From positions 214,836,070 to 214,900,069 of the forward strand of contig CM022299.1 of the NCBI GenBank assembly GCA_011799875.1: 64,000 nucleotides of DNA, given 5' to 3'. The notes under the pieces were generated by a model, which was not told where the DNA came from, ran no database searches, and worked only from the letters and a program-made list of their open reading frames with translations. Both the position numbers and the translations under genes were made by a program. Each line of letters begins with the position of its first letter. Within the stretch, counting starts at the first letter, position 1. This DNA is from Thinopyrum elongatum (Eukaryota; Streptophyta; Magnoliopsida; Poales; Poaceae). This document shows positions 33,067 through 45,060 of this stretch, in pieces.

Positions 33067-35157
33067 CCCATTGCTTATCCTCAAGCAATTCAGTTGATAA
33101 ACTGAAAGTGATAAAGAAAAACTTTTACAAACTCTGTTTGATCTTGTTGTTGCAAATATGTATAGCCAGCATTCAGGTTTTCAGCAAAGATTATGAACTA
33201 ACCATATTCACAATAACATTTAGGTCTCACATTTACTCATATCAATGGCATAATCAACTAGCGAGCAATAATAATAAATCTCGGATGACAACGCTTTTTC
33301 AAAACAATCATGATATGATATAACAAGATGGTATCTCGCTAGCCCTTTCTGAGACCGCAAAACATGAATGCAGAGCACCCCTGAAGATCAAGGACTGACT
33401 AGACATTGTAATTCATGGCAAAATAGATCCAGTCACAGTCATACTCAATATCGATTAATAGCAAAGCATACAAATGACAGTGGTGCACTCTAACTGGTGC
33501 TTTTTATAAGAAAATGGTGACTCAGCATAAAAGTAAATAGATAGGCCCTTCGTAGAGGGAAGCAGGGATTTGCAGAGGTGCCAGAGCTTGAGCATTTTCA
33601 AATAGAGATGAATAATATTTTGAGCGGTATGCTTTCATTGTCAACATAACAACCAAGAGATCTCAGTATCTTCCATACTAGATACATTATAGGCGGTTCC
33701 CAAACAGAATGGTAAAGTTTTTACTCCCCCACCACCAACAAGCACATTCCACGGCTGGTCCGAAACAACGGGTACCGTCCAACTAACAACAATCCTGGGG
33801 GAGTTTTGTTTGAAGTTATATTTTGATTTGATTTGAGCATGGGACTGGGCATCCCGATTACCAGCCATTTTCTCGTGAATGATGAGCGGAGTCCACTCAT
33901 CATGAGAATAACCCACCTAGCATGAAAGATACTGACAGCCCCTAGTCGCTACATGAGTGATTCGGGCATACAAAACAGATTATCATTTGAAGGTTTAGAG
34001 TTTGGCACATGCAAATTTACTTGGAACGACAGGTAAATACCGCATATAGGTAGGTATGGTGGACTCATATGGAATAACTTTGGGTTTATGGAAGTGGATG
34101 CACAAGCAGTATTCCCGCTTAGTACAAGTGAAGGCTAGCAAGGGATTGAGGAGCGACCAACTAGAGAGCGACAACAGTCATAAACATGCATTGAGATTAA
34201 CCAACATTGAGTGCAAACATGAGTAGGATATAAATCACCATGAACATAAATATCATGGAGGCTATGTTAATTTTGTTTCAACTACATGCGTGAACATGTG
34301 CCAAGTCAAGCCACTCGAATCATTCAAAGGAGGATACCATCCTATCATACTACATCACAACCATTTTAAAAGCATGTTGGCACGCAAGGTAAGCCATTAT
34401 AAACTCCTAGCTAATTAAGCATGGCATGAGTAACTATAATCTCTAATTGTCATTGCAAACATGTTTCATTCATAATGGGCTAAATCAAGAACGATGAACT
34501 AATCATATTTACAGAAACAAGATAGGTCGAGTTCATACCAGCTTTTCCTCATCTCAATCATTTCATCATATATCGTCATTATTGCCTTTCACTTGCACGA
34601 ATGAATGGTGTGGATAATAATAGTAGTGCACGTGCATTGGACTAAGCTGGAATCTGCAAACATTTATTCAAAGGAGAAGACAAGGTAATATGGGCTCTTT
34701 GTTAGATCAACAATAATGCATATGAGAGCCACTCAACATTTTCATCGTGGTCTTCTCCTCTCGACCCCCAAAGAAAGGAAAAAGAATTTCAAAGAAACAC
34801 ACTGAAATGTTTTTGGAGTTTTTGTTTTTCTGAAGAAAGTAAAACAAGAACGAGAAAAACTATTTACACGGGAAAACTCCCAACAAGCAAAAGAAGAACG
34901 AGAAATCTTTTTGGGTTTTCTTTAATACTACTACTAAATAAACATGGAAAGGAAATAAGCTACAACTATTATTTTTTTGGTTTTTCTTAAGGTTTTTCAA
35001 ACACACAAGAAGAAAGCGGGAAAAAGAAAATAAACTGACATGGATAATACAATGAAAAAGTATGAACACCGACAACTGGAATGAGTGTGTGAACATGAAT
35101 GTAATGTCGGTGAGAAATACGTACTCCCCCAAGCTTAGGCTTTTGGCCTAAGTTGGT
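33067..35157 (-). other. TE7 3' internal noncoding region
   Basis: 2.1 kb between the ORF stop and the polypurine tract. The segment 33481-33960 is related to 5376-5880 of TE2, including a short minus frame (33641-33916) that shares TAYNVSSME-like residues with the TE2 frame. From about 34740 to 35060 the sequence is A/T and purine rich. A second CTCCCCCAAGCTTAGG motif, like the polypurine tract, lies at about 35124-35140 just after the ORF. No other gene is seen. Confidence 0.55.
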
Positions 35158-36183
35158 CTAGGGCCATGGCTGGCCTGGTGGATATCCAAAGTTGTAGTCG
35201 GAGTTGTACTGGGATGCGGCAGCTACTTCCTGAAGGGCTGCAGCATGGAGGCGAGCGGCCTCCACCTCTCTCTCATACTCGTTCGCCTCCTCTCTGGTTA
35301 TAAAATATCTCCCTCTGACCTGAAAGCTAAAGAAGGCAGGAGCAGGAAGAGTAATATGGACAGCGCGCTGTCGGTCAAAGATTAGTCGGTACAGGAGGGA
35401 CTGTTCGTTCCTCACAAGAAACTGGTAGCGAACCAAAGCATTATAATCAAGAAAAGCAGGTGGTAACTCAATGTCATTCCCCCTTATGGGTACTCCAAGA
35501 TAATTAGCTAAACGGGTTGCATAAATCCCACCAAATAAATCTCCATCTTTAGCATTAAGATGCAACCTCCTCGCAATAATGGCCCCCAAGTTATATAGTT
35601 TATCACCCAACACTGCACACTTAAGGACACTAAGATCCGATGCGCAAAGGTGGCTATGATCATGTTTAACATTAATGCATCTACCTATGAAGAGAGCGAA
35701 ATAATGTATGGCAGGAAAATGAATACTCCCCATGGAGGCTTGTGGAATATGTCTAGTTTCTCCCACTGTAATGCTAGTAAGGAAATCATTGCACTCAGTT
35801 TTACGAGGCTCGCTATCAATGCCCCATTGTGGGATTTTGCAAGCAGTATTAAAATCTTCAAGGTCCATGGTATATGATTCATCATAAAGATCAAATAGGA
35901 CAGTATGAGTATTGCACTGGGATGTAAATTTAAACCTTCTCACAAATGAATCAGTGAGTTGATAGTATTGGGGACACTTATCTGACAAGAAGTCCCCCAG
36001 TTCAGCATTTTGCACGTACGCATCAAACTCATCCTTGAAACCTGCACGAACCATGAATTCATCCGACGGCCATTCACAAGGCCGCACTTGAGCTTCCCTT
36101 GGTGGTTCAAGGTCCGGTTCACGTATCGCAAGCCTCGGTGCTTGCTTCCTTGAGGAACCACCTTCGTACATTTTCCTAAACAT
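35158..36183 (-). CDS. TE7 env-position ORF, Athila ORF1-like protein
   Basis: An intact 341-codon frame, MFRKMYEGG... to ...PGQPWP, downstream of the protease and well separated from it. It resembles the protein family I know as ATHILA ORF-1 (a plant retrotransposon protein of unknown function): a charged N-terminus, then a globular region with FDAYVQNAELGDFLSDKCPQ, FNTACKIPQWG, HFPAIHYFALFIGRCIN, and an Ala/Glu-rich helical end (REEANEYEREVEAARLHAAA). No signal peptide or transmembrane segment is evident, so calling it an envelope protein is not justified. Immediately upstream are a likely 5'UTR intron (36194-36425) and a block resembling the element's own U3, which suggests it has its own transcript. 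It has no stops, unlike the gag nearby. Confidence 0.7.
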   Translation of the reverse strand: MFRKMYEGGSSRKQAPRLAIREPDLEPPREAQVRPCEWPSDEFMVRAGFKDEFDAYVQNAELGDFLSDKCPQYYQLTDSFVRRFKFTSQCNTHTVLFDLYDESYTMDLEDFNTACKIPQWGIDSEPRKTECNDFLTSITVGETRHIPQASMGSIHFPAIHYFALFIGRCINVKHDHSHLCASDLSVLKCAVLGDKLYNLGAIIARRLHLNAKDGDLFGGIYATRLANYLGVPIRGNDIELPPAFLDYNALVRYQFLVRNEQSLLYRLIFDRQRAVHITLPAPAFFSFQVRGRYFITREEANEYEREVEAARLHAAALQEVAAASQYNSDYNFGYPPGQPWP

Positions 36184-36193
36184 TTTTCTTCCT

Positions 36194-36425
36194 CTGAAAA
36201 ATTTCTGAAATTTTTAGTGACTCAAAATAAAAGTGAACCAAACTCAACAAGATTGATAGCAACTACTCCTACAAGTGTCTAGAGGCTATATCATGCATCA
36301 AAACTACTTTGGACCATATAAATTTGACATGCAAGCTCAAGAACAAGGTCACCACAGCAGCAAAAATTTGCAATAAGTAAAGCACTAGAACAAAAACTAA
36401 TTGGACCATTGGAGGAGTCACATAC
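36194..36425 (-). other. Predicted 5'UTR intron before the TE7 ORF
   Basis: On the minus strand a consensus plant donor (CG|GTATGTGA at 36425) and an acceptor (TTTTTCAG|AGG at 36194) bound 232 nt of T-rich sequence, with a possible branch site (CACTAAAAA) near the 3' end. The exon then reads 10 nt into the ATG of the ORF. This is prediction from consensus only. Confidence 0.45.
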
Positions 36426-36790
36426 CGAAGAACAATCCCCCAAAACAATTTTGCAAATGGAGCTTTGCACAAGGAGATCGAAAATGGCAGCAAGATGAGC
36501 TAGAACACGGGTTTGAGCAATGGGATGATTTTTTCTGGAGGAAGATGAAGTGGATGGGTGCTGGAATAAGTGAGGGGGGCCTATGTGGGACCCACGAGGC
36601 AGGGGGCGCGCCCAGGGGGTAGGGCGCGCCCTCCACCCTTGTGGCCCACTGGTGCATCCCCCTGGTGCATGTTCAGTGCCAGAAATTGTAAAATATTCTA
36701 TAAAAAATCATACTAAATTTTCAGGGCATTTGGAGAACTTTTATTTTCGGGACATTTTTTATTGCACAGATAATTCAGAAAACTGACAGA
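36426..36790 (-). promoter_or_regulatory. U3-like block upstream of the TE7 ORF
   Basis: Minus-strand sequence here follows the same order as the TE7 LTR U3: AAATAAAAGTTCTC, CCTGAAA, then CCACAAGGGTGGAGGGCGCG, then CCCCCTGCCTCGTGGGTC. The LTR counterparts lie within 32740-32930. After it come pyrimidine-rich TTCATCTTCCTCC and the predicted intron donor. No strong TATA box is visible (only ACTTATT). I infer a duplicated LTR promoter module driving the ORF. Confidence 0.5.
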
Positions 36791-36970
36791 TAATACTATT
36801 TTTGCTTTATTTATTCTAAATAACCGAAAGTAAAAAGTAGGTACATAAAGTTGTGCTTTCTAAATTCATCCATCTCATGCACATCAAAAGGAATCCATTA
36901 ACAAGGTTGATCAAGTCTTATTAACAAACTTCTTCCTAATGACATGAAACCAGAGAACTTTCGAATAACA
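36791..36970 (-). other. Spacer after the TE7 protease stop
   Basis: Short AT-rich sequence between the protease stop and the U3-like block. This is where RT would be expected, but no pol motif is present. Confidence 0.5.
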
Positions 36971-37976
36971 CTAGGTTACCTCAACGGGGATATGCATGTC
37001 CCCAACAATAAGAATATCATATTTCTTTTTGATAGTAGGGAGAGGAAATTCAAAACCTCCAATAGTAATAGTTGAAATTTTTCCAATAGAATTGATACTA
37101 TGAACTTGAGGTTGTTTCTTCGGAAAGTGTACCGTATGCTCATTACCATTAACATGAAAAGTGACATTGGCTTTGTTGTAATCAATAACAGCCCCTGCAG
37201 TATTCAAAAAGGGTCTACCAAGGATGATCGACATACTGTCGTCCTCAGGAATATCAAGAATAACAAAGTCCGTTAGGATAGTAACGTTTGCAACCACAAC
37301 AGGCACATCCTCACAAATACCGATGGGTATAGCAGTTGATTTATCACCAATTTGCAAAGAGATTTCAGTAGGTGTCAACTTATTCAATTCAAGTCTACGA
37401 TATAAAGAGAAAGGCATAACACTAACACCGGCTCCCAGATCACATAAAGCAGTTTTAACATAGTTTCTTTTAATGGAGCATGGTATAGTTGGTACTCCTG
37501 GATCTCCAAGTTTCTTCAGTATTCCACCCTTAAAAGTATAATTAGCAAGCACGGTGGAAATTTCAGCTTCAGGTATCTTTCTTTTATTTGTGACAATATC
37601 TTTCATATACTTAGCATAAGGAGACATTTTCAGCATATCAGTCAAACACATACGCAAAAAGATAGGTCTAATCATTTCAGCAAAGTGCTCAAAATCCTCA
37701 TCATCCTTTTTCTTGGATGGTTTAGGAGGAAAGGGCATGGGTTTCTGAACCCATGGTTCTCTTTCTTTACCATGCTTCCTAGCAATGAAGTCTCTCTTAT
37801 CATAACGTTGATTCTTTGATTGTGGGTTATCAAGATCAATAGCAGGTTCTACCTCCACATCGTTATTATTACTAGGTTGAGCATCAACATGAACATCATC
37901 ATTAATATTATCACCAGGTTCATGTTCATCACCAAATTGTGTCTCAGCATCAGAAATAGAAATATTATTTGGATTC
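36971..37976 (-). pseudogene. TE7 gag C-terminal part and retropepsin
   Basis: The frame is open from the TE8 insertion site at 37976 to a stop at 36971. It starts with an Asn/Asp/Glu-rich region, then KKKDDEDFEHFAEMIRPIFL and the Athila-type spacer SPYAKYMKDIVTNKRK. The retropepsin follows, with active-site CDLGAGVSVMPFSLYRRLEL (Asp-Leu-Gly) and second signature MSIILGRPFLNTAGAVID. The protein ends shortly after the protease, so pol is missing and the gene is a gag-protease derivative. It is cut from the rest of gag by the TE8 solo LTR; the frame on the two sides is compatible. Confidence 0.8.
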
Positions 37977-40900
37977 TATTACGCCCCCGACTCAATCATG
38001 CACTAATCATACACGCAAACGTGCATGATCAAGCACAGGGACTCACGGGAAGATATCACAACACAACTCTAACACAAATTAATGAAGATCCACAATATTA
38101 CAGACCAGGGATCACGAAGATCCGAATACATAAGTCAGTCATACAAATAATATCTGAGTACAGACATAGTTAGACAAGTTTTGCCTTAAGAAGGCTAGCA
38201 CAAACAACGACTCTAGATCGAAAGGCGTAGGCCTCCTGCCTGGGAGCCTCTGATCCTACTCCTGGTCGGCTGGCTCGATCCAGTAGTAAGTGTCGTCTGG
38301 ACCCTCCTGGTAGTAAGCTCCTGAGGTGGCATCTGGCTCCGGGGCTCCATCGTCTGATGTATCATCAAAGTGGGGTATGGGGAAAAAGAAGTAACAAAGC
38401 AACTGTGAGTACTCATCTGAAGTACTCAGCAAGCAAGGATCTATACTATATATGCAACATTATCAAAGGGGAAAGGCTGTATATGTGGACTGGGCTGCAG
38501 AAATGCCAGAATAGAGAGAAGGCCTAGTCCTATCGAAGACTAGCATCTTCAAACATCTTCACGAAGCCATCATCTTGCAGCAATAGAAGATAGTAGAATA
38601 GCATTTTATTAAGCAAACATGTTGAAGCAAAGCCTAAAGATCCTTCCTCGACTCCCTGCGAGAAAGCGATCCCGAAGCTTCAATTAAGTAACAAGTATCC
38701 AGTTCAAGTAGTAGATCGGGATACACAAACTGAGCGTCCTTTACCGTAGGACCAGCTATCGATAGATTATTCATCCCTGCAGGGGTGCACTACTGTTACC
38801 CAACACGCTCGATCACCTCTGGCCGGACACACTTGCTGGGTAATTCCCGGCCTCGGGAGATCAACACGAAGCAGCGCCCTACCTAGGCTCAGCAGAGAGG
38901 TCAGCACGCCGGACTAACCTATGCACCCAGAGGTCTTGGGCCATCGCCCTGGGCACCCTGCGCGTTGCGAGACTGGCCGGGGTGGAGGCGCGACACTGAA
39001 CTCGTCAGTGAAGTATCCAGTCCAATCCTGACAATCAGCCCGCACGGTGAATCGTGACATCTGAAGAGCTTTCGGGAGAAACGTACATCGCAGAGGGCCC
39101 CATAACCATTATCCCGCGTGGTGGTAGTGCGTATAGGGCACGTCGACCCACTCAGCTCAAACACCCAAATCCAATAAGCTCATTTAGTAACACGCGGAGA
39201 CAATCAGAGTTTCTGAAGCTCTGCCACAATATCACACTCGAGTGCCCTTCCGGCACACCCGACATCATAGATCCCCAGCGGGTACCCATCAGGGTCAACC
39301 CGCCTGTAACAAGGGTCAAAGTAACCGTGTGGTCATAACATCAAGGGGGGAAACCCCGAGGAATCACCCTCAGTGGATTCCACTCGACGAAATCATCAGG
39401 GTGAACGTATGATGCATCACCCTCGAGGTTCACACTGAGGGGTTGCACGACAGAGTCGTATCGGAAGTGGAGAAGGAGGAATCACCCTCGATGACCACGA
39501 CCGAACAGCTACACTGCAGAGTATTCATCAGGAGTGCGTTACGAGGTATCACCCTCGGCACTCAATAGTAACTATGCAGAGTCGTACAACTAAGGGGGTG
39601 AAGTGATGTGTCGGTCTCTGGTCGACGATCACATTGATCGAGTCGTCGATGATCAAGCAGGGGCAACAAGGGTAACGTGGTGGGGGTCACTGATGGTTCA
39701 CTACCAACCTATACTAAACAGTTTAACATAGGCAGGTAAGGTAACAATAAACAGGTTACAAAAGCAGGCTATGCATCAGAATAGGAGCAAACATTAACAG
39801 TAGCAAAATCTAATGCAAGCAGGAGAAATGGAATGGGTGCTATCTGGATGCTCAAGGGGGGGGGGGGGCTTGCCTGGTTGCTCTGGCAAGAAAGAGGGGT
39901 CGTCAACGGGCTGCTCGTCTGTAGCGTAGTCGTACTCAGCTGCAACGGCGTCTATCGAGAGAGAAGGAGGGGGAGAGAAACAATAAATCCACGGCAAAAA
40001 ATGCAAACAATATGTATGACATGCCTAAATGCTATGCAGAGGTGTTCTACTGCCTAACTAAATGATTCAGTTAATTTAGGAATTTATTCAGATTTATTTA
40101 ATTAAAGTTGGGCACTATTCATTTATTGAAATCGGTCTAAAAGTTTCATGTTCATCTAGCTAGGGGCATCTGACAGGAATACGGAGGGCGTATTCAGATT
40201 CGTATCGAAATTCTGAGCAACTTTCATATATAAATTATTTTCATCGGAGTTACGGATTATTTTATACGATTTTCTAAAGTTTTATTTATTTTTTGAAATT
40301 TATTTAATTATTTTAAATCAACATTATCCAGAATAGTGTAGGCTGACGTCATCATGACATCAGCATGACGTCAGCAGTCAACAGGGCGTTGACTGGGTCA
40401 AACTGACATGTGGGTCCCACTTGTCATACTCTGTTTAGGTTAATTAGGGTTTAACTAATCTAATTACTGTTTAGTTAAACTAACTAGTTAATTAGATTAA
40501 TTAAACAGAGTAATTAACTTAATTAATTCACTAATTAATGAATGAATTAATTAATTAATTTTATTAATTCATTTTCATTTATTATTATTATTATTTAATT
40601 TTGTTAAGGGGCTGGGCCCCACGTGTCATGGTCACAGGGGGGTGGGGGCCGGCCGTCAGTGGCCCAGGCGGCCTTTAGCGGGCGCGGGCATGGGCATACG
40701 GGCGCGGGCGTGGCCAGGGGTGAGCCCGGGCGCTCGCCTCGGGCGCGGCTGGGTGCCGGGCAACGGAGGCCAGGGGGTGCGGCGCGCGGGCCGGGCAAGG
40801 GCGCCGACGAGGTGAACGGGGCCGTGGCGGGCGGAGCAGAGGGGGGACGGGGGCATGGCCAGGTGGGCACGGTGCGCGGCAAGGCAGAGCGCAGCAGGGG

Positions 40901-41945
40901 GGATTCGCAGGCGAGCGGCGCAGGAGCTGAGCGCGCGTGCGCGTGGACGGGCACACGGCGGTGCGAGCTACGGCGCGGGCAGCGGCCGGAGCGGGCGCGT
41001 GGCCGCGGCGGGCGAGCAGCGCGGTAGAGGCGCGGTGGCGCGGCGACGGACCGACCGGACGGGGTGCGCGCGGGAGCAAAGAGGTGCCGGGGCGGTGCGC
41101 GTGAGGCGGTGGTCGGGCGCGGTGAGGGCGCGGAGCGCGGCTACGGGGAGGTGACGGGCGCGGTGATCGCGGGCAGAGAGGAGGGGAGTGGAGGCCACTG
41201 GCCTCACCGGCGATGGAGGGAAGAGGCAGCGGGGCTCGAGGAGGAGGACGGGGACGCGCGACGGAGACGAGGAGACGGTCCGGCGAGGCGGCGGCGGCGA
41301 CGGGGTCGGGGCGCCGTGCCCCGATCCAGATCGGGGAGGGAGCGGGGGGGAATGGAGCGGGGTGGGGGGTTAGGGTTACTGTGGCGGGGAGGGGCAGGCC
41401 ATATAGGCCAGGGGGCGAGGGAGTGGGCCGGCCGGCTGGGCTGTGGCCCAGTTGGGCCCGGGGGGGTGGCTTTTGTTTTATTTTTATTTCCTTTTTGTTA
41501 TTTCTCTTTTCTCTTATTTTCTGTTTTGCAAATAGTTAGGCCACAAAATGACTTTTACAAAATTAGTGACCTAGCTCATAATTAGCAGTGCATTATACCC
41601 TATCTCCAAAAACTAGTTTGGGCTAAACATAATTGCATATTTGATTTAGATTAAATAAAAGGTTATTAAATATTGTCTTTAGTCACTGTTTGAGGATGTT
41701 TGAGTCACTTACCCAATTACAATGATGTTGCTTTCAATTTTAGAATTGTCTCTGATTTACTTGCTATTTAATGAACAATTTAGTTTCTGGTTTGAACAAC
41801 TTTTATTTTCCACTTTAATTTAATTTGAATTTTTGAGTTAGGAGTTGAAATGCAATATGATGCAAATGATGATTAGGCACTGTTAACCTTGCTGACATGG
41901 CATTAACTAAGGTGATCACTGTTGATAATCACAGGGGGTGTTACA
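37977..41945 (-). mobile_element. TE8: solo LTR of a TE9/TE10-related family, inserted in the TE7 gag
   Basis: 3969 bp. In minus sense it starts TGTAACACCCCCTGTG at 41945 and ends GGGGGCGTAATA at 37977; the expected end would be like TE10's GGGGGCGTCACA, so the terminal CA has decayed. A perfect duplication GATTC flanks it (37972-37976 and 41946-41950). It contains the family's GAGGGTGATNCCTC motifs (in reverse) near 39358, 39415, 39477 and 39543, a 13-G run at 39856-39868, an AT-rich tract (40430-40610) abutting a very GC-rich part (40620-41460), and a TATA-like CCTATATGG (41399-41407). Long frames in the GC-rich part are not genes. Confidence 0.92.
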
Positions 41946-42836
41946 GATTCTCAGGTGTATCTATAACAGGTTCACTAGAAGCATGCAAAGTCCTATCAGT
42001 TTTCTTTGTCTTTTTATTACTAGGACTAGGTGCATCAATATTAATTCTCTGAGAATCTTGCTCAACTCTCTTAGGATGGCCCTCAGGATACAAAGGCTCC
42101 TGAGTCATTTTACCACCTCTAGTCATAACCCTAACAGCATTATCATTATTCTTACTATTCAACTCATTAAACAAATCATCTTGTGCCTTAAGTACTTGTT
42201 ATACTTGAGTTTTAACCATGGAAGCATGCTTACTAATAAGCTTAAGATCATTAACAGTTCTACTCATATAATCACCCAAGCAGTCAAGCATGTGAGCATT
42301 ATGTTTCAATTGTCTACTAACATAAGCATTGAAATTTTCTTGTTTAATAATAAAATTATTAAAATCATCCAAGCATTGACTAGCAGACTTATTATGAGGA
42401 ATATCACCTTCATCAAATCTATAGAGAGAATTTACCTCTACTACATGTGTCGGGTTATCAAGACCATGTATTTCTTCAATAGGCGGTAAATTCTTAACAT
42501 CTTCAGCTTTAATACCTTTTTCTTTCATAGATTTCTTTGCCTCTTGCATATCTTCAGGACTGAGAAATAGAATACCTCTTTTCTTCGGAGTTGGCTTAGG
42601 AGTTTGTTCAGAAAGTGTCCAATCATTATCATTACTCAATATATTATTCAATAGCAATTCAGCTTGCTCAACAGTTCGTTCCCTGAAAACACAACCAACA
42701 CAACTATCTAGGTGGTCCCTAGAAGCTTCGGTTAGTCCATTATAAAAGATATCAAGTATTTCATTTTTCTTGAGACGATGATCAGGCAAAGCATTAAGTA
42801 ATTGGAGGAGCCTCGCCCAAGCTTGTGGGAGACTCT
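41946..42836 (-). pseudogene. TE7 gag, central part
   Basis: The frame enters at 42836 (within an AWARLLQLL-like stretch just before the TE9 insertion) and runs through LPDHRLKKNEILDIFYNGLT, the typical Athila gag core, then a Lys/Pro-rich part and a helical segment (LKHNAHMLDCLGDYMSRTV). One stop (TAA at about 42196-42198, consistent with a CAA-to-TAA change) interrupts it. The same frame continues (42174 downward) through a basic region, SNKKTKKTDRT, up to the TE8 insertion at 41945. The N-terminal half of gag lies beyond TE9, outside the window. Confidence 0.78.
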
Positions 42837-44477
42837 TGTAACACCCCAGAGGTTACGAAACAGTAATCACTTTTGATAATGACAAGTCAGCATGTTTAAC
42901 AGTGCATGATTATCATTAGCATCATATTGCATTTCAACTCCTAAGTCAAAATTCAAATTTAAATGAAAGTGGAAAATAAAAGTTGCTTAACATAGAAACT
43001 AAAATGTTCAATAAATAGCAAATATTCCAGAGACTGTTCTAAAATTATAATCAACAATTAATAAATTAACTAAGTGACTCTAACAGTAGGAAAACAGAGT
43101 TGGTTAATACCTTTTTATTTAAATAAAATCCATATGAAAACATTTGGCCCCCAAACCATTTTATACCAGGGTCGGATATTGCACTGATGTTATATGGGCA
43201 AGTGCCATATTTTACAAAAGTCATTTGGAGTAAAAACAAAAGACAAAACAGAAAAGAAAAGAAACAGAAAAAGGAAAAATAGAAAAGGGAAAAGCAGCCC
43301 ACAGCTACTGGGCCTAAGTGGCAACAGTGCCAGCCCAGCCCACTCCGCGCCGTCCCCCACCTCCCGCACTGCTCCTCGCCCCGTTGTCGAGCACCTAGCG
43401 CGCGCCCGGCCCCCCTGGCCCCTCTCCGAGCGGTCGACAGTGGCCTCGCCTCGCCGGGGCGGATAAAGGGCATCTCCCGCGCTCCCCCTGGCCTCCCCTC
43501 TCTCACTCCCCGCGCTCCCTCTCTGCTTTTCCCCCTCGCCCGAGCGCCGCCATGACCGCGGCACCGTGAAGCTCGCGACCACCATGCTCCTCGTCGCCTA
43601 GGACCCCGTCCAGGAGGCTCGCCGGCGATTGCTGCTTCGACTACGCCAACGATCCCGAGCCAAGGACGCCTCCTTCGTCGGAATCAAGCCACCGCTTCCC
43701 TTCGGCATCTCCGGCAAGTTCCGGCGACCACGGCCTCCCTCTGCGCTCCAAATCTTCCACGGGCCACTTTGCGCCGCACGGTGAGATCGCCCTCCTCTCC
43801 CCTCCATTTGCGCCGTCTCCCGTAGCCCGTAGGCGGGCCGCTGCGGTGTCGTGCTCTGACCGCCGCCGCCGCTGCCATTAGCGTGCTCCCGAGCCCCTAC
43901 GGCTTGAGCCAGTGGCTCTGGCAAGCTTCTGGAGTGCTACTGCCGCTACCTAGCTAGCTAGCTCGAACGTTGGCGCCGCGCTTCGCTGGTTCCACAGGCC
44001 CCCAAACTCCGACGCCACCCGCGAGCTCGCCGCCGACGCCACACCGCATCCTTGGCCATGGCACCGCCACGGTTAGACGCGGCGTTGAACGCCCGATCGA
44101 ATGAGCCCGACCCCGCGTCGAATGGACCACCATAGACGAAATCCGACCCCCTCCAGTGCGCGCCACCATCGTTTTGGTCGCCGTCGGCGAGTCGCCGGTC
44201 GACGCCGACGTGGCCGACCTGGGCCACCCCTTTGGGTCACTGACCCGTGGGCCCAGGGGGCCCCGTTGACCAGTTGACCAAGTCAACTGCGTTGACGTGG
44301 CAGCTATGGCCACTGACATGTGGGCCCCCTTTCTGTAATTAGACTAATTAACCACTTTTAATTAAAACATGTTTTAGTTAACTCTATCTAGTCACTGACA
44401 GCTGGGACCCACCCCCCCCCTAATTAATCAGTAATTAGTTCAATTAGTCCTAATAAACAAGCAGAGGCTCACATGTG
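42837..44477 (+). repeat. TE9 5' LTR, first segment
   Basis: It starts TGTAACACCCCAGAGGTTACG and runs to the TE10 insertion. The bases ATGTG at 44473-44477 are the left TE10 duplication. GC-rich frames from 43190 to 44320 recur in the 3' LTR and are not genes. Confidence 0.9.
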
Positions 44478-45026
44478 TGTAACACCCCCGATGGTTAACT
44501 ACAGTAATCACCCTTTTGATTATGCCATGTCATCATGTTTAACAGTGTATGATCATCATTAGCATTATATTGCATTTCAACTCCTAAGTCAAATTCAAAT
44601 TTAAATAAAAGTGGAAAATAAAAGTTGTCCAGCATAAAAACTAAAATGTTCAATAAATAACAAATATTGCAGAGGCTAATCTAAAATTGTAACCAACAAT
44701 TAATAAATTAATTAGGTGGCTCAAACATTACCAAAACAGCAATGATTAATGCATTTTAATTATTATAAAAATTGTGTGAGATCCATTTAACTCCAAACTA
44801 ATTTTTGGTAGTAGTAGAGGATGCCTAGTAATTATTGGAACAATTGCTATGTTTTACAAAAACCATTTTGAGGCCTAACTATTTACTAAACAGAGACGTA
44901 TGAATAAATAAATAAAAAGAAAAAGACAGAAAGAAAAACAAAAGAAAAAGAAAAGGAAAAAGAGAACCCCCCCCCTCCTGGCCCAACTGGGCTACAGCCC
45001 AGCCGGCCGGCCCACCCCCGCCCCCC

Positions 45027-45060
45027 CTATATGGCCTCCCCCAGGAGGCCGAAACCCTAG
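45027..45060 (+). promoter_or_regulatory. Candidate TE10 LTR core promoter
   Basis: CTATATGG (45027-45034) is followed about 20 nt later by GAAACCCTAG. The same pair is in the 3' LTR (51814 onward) and in TE8. Confidence 0.4.

Larger units (their letters stand above)
30943..42836 (-). mobile_element. TE7: Athila-type gypsy element, tandem/recombined, with gag, protease and an env-position ORF
   Basis: In minus sense, from the right: gag (entering from beyond the TE9 insertion at 42836), protease, a spacer with a U3-like block, a 341-residue ORF, a 3' noncoding region, a polypurine tract, then an LTR (31672-33050). That same LTR is followed by a perfect tRNA-Asp primer-binding site, a leader ORF, and a fragment of another LTR (30943-31177), so it serves two copies in tandem. 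RT, RNase H and integrase are absent. The element is interrupted by TE8 (37977-41945) and cut at both sides by TE6 and TE9. Confidence 0.85.

Noticed and set aside
35158..36183. Calling the TE7 ORF a true envelope glycoprotein
   Set aside because: No signal peptide, transmembrane anchor or glycosylation-rich ectodomain can be seen; position alone is not enough.
40604..41585. Long overlapping frames on both strands rich in Arg, Ala, Gly and Pro
   Set aside because: They lie in the GC-rich part of the TE8 LTR and are open in several frames at once, which is an effect of base composition.
43066..44320. Frames at 43190-43585 and 43598-44319 that look coding
   Set aside because: The same frames recur in the TE9 3' LTR at 60591-61814; they are LTR sequence.
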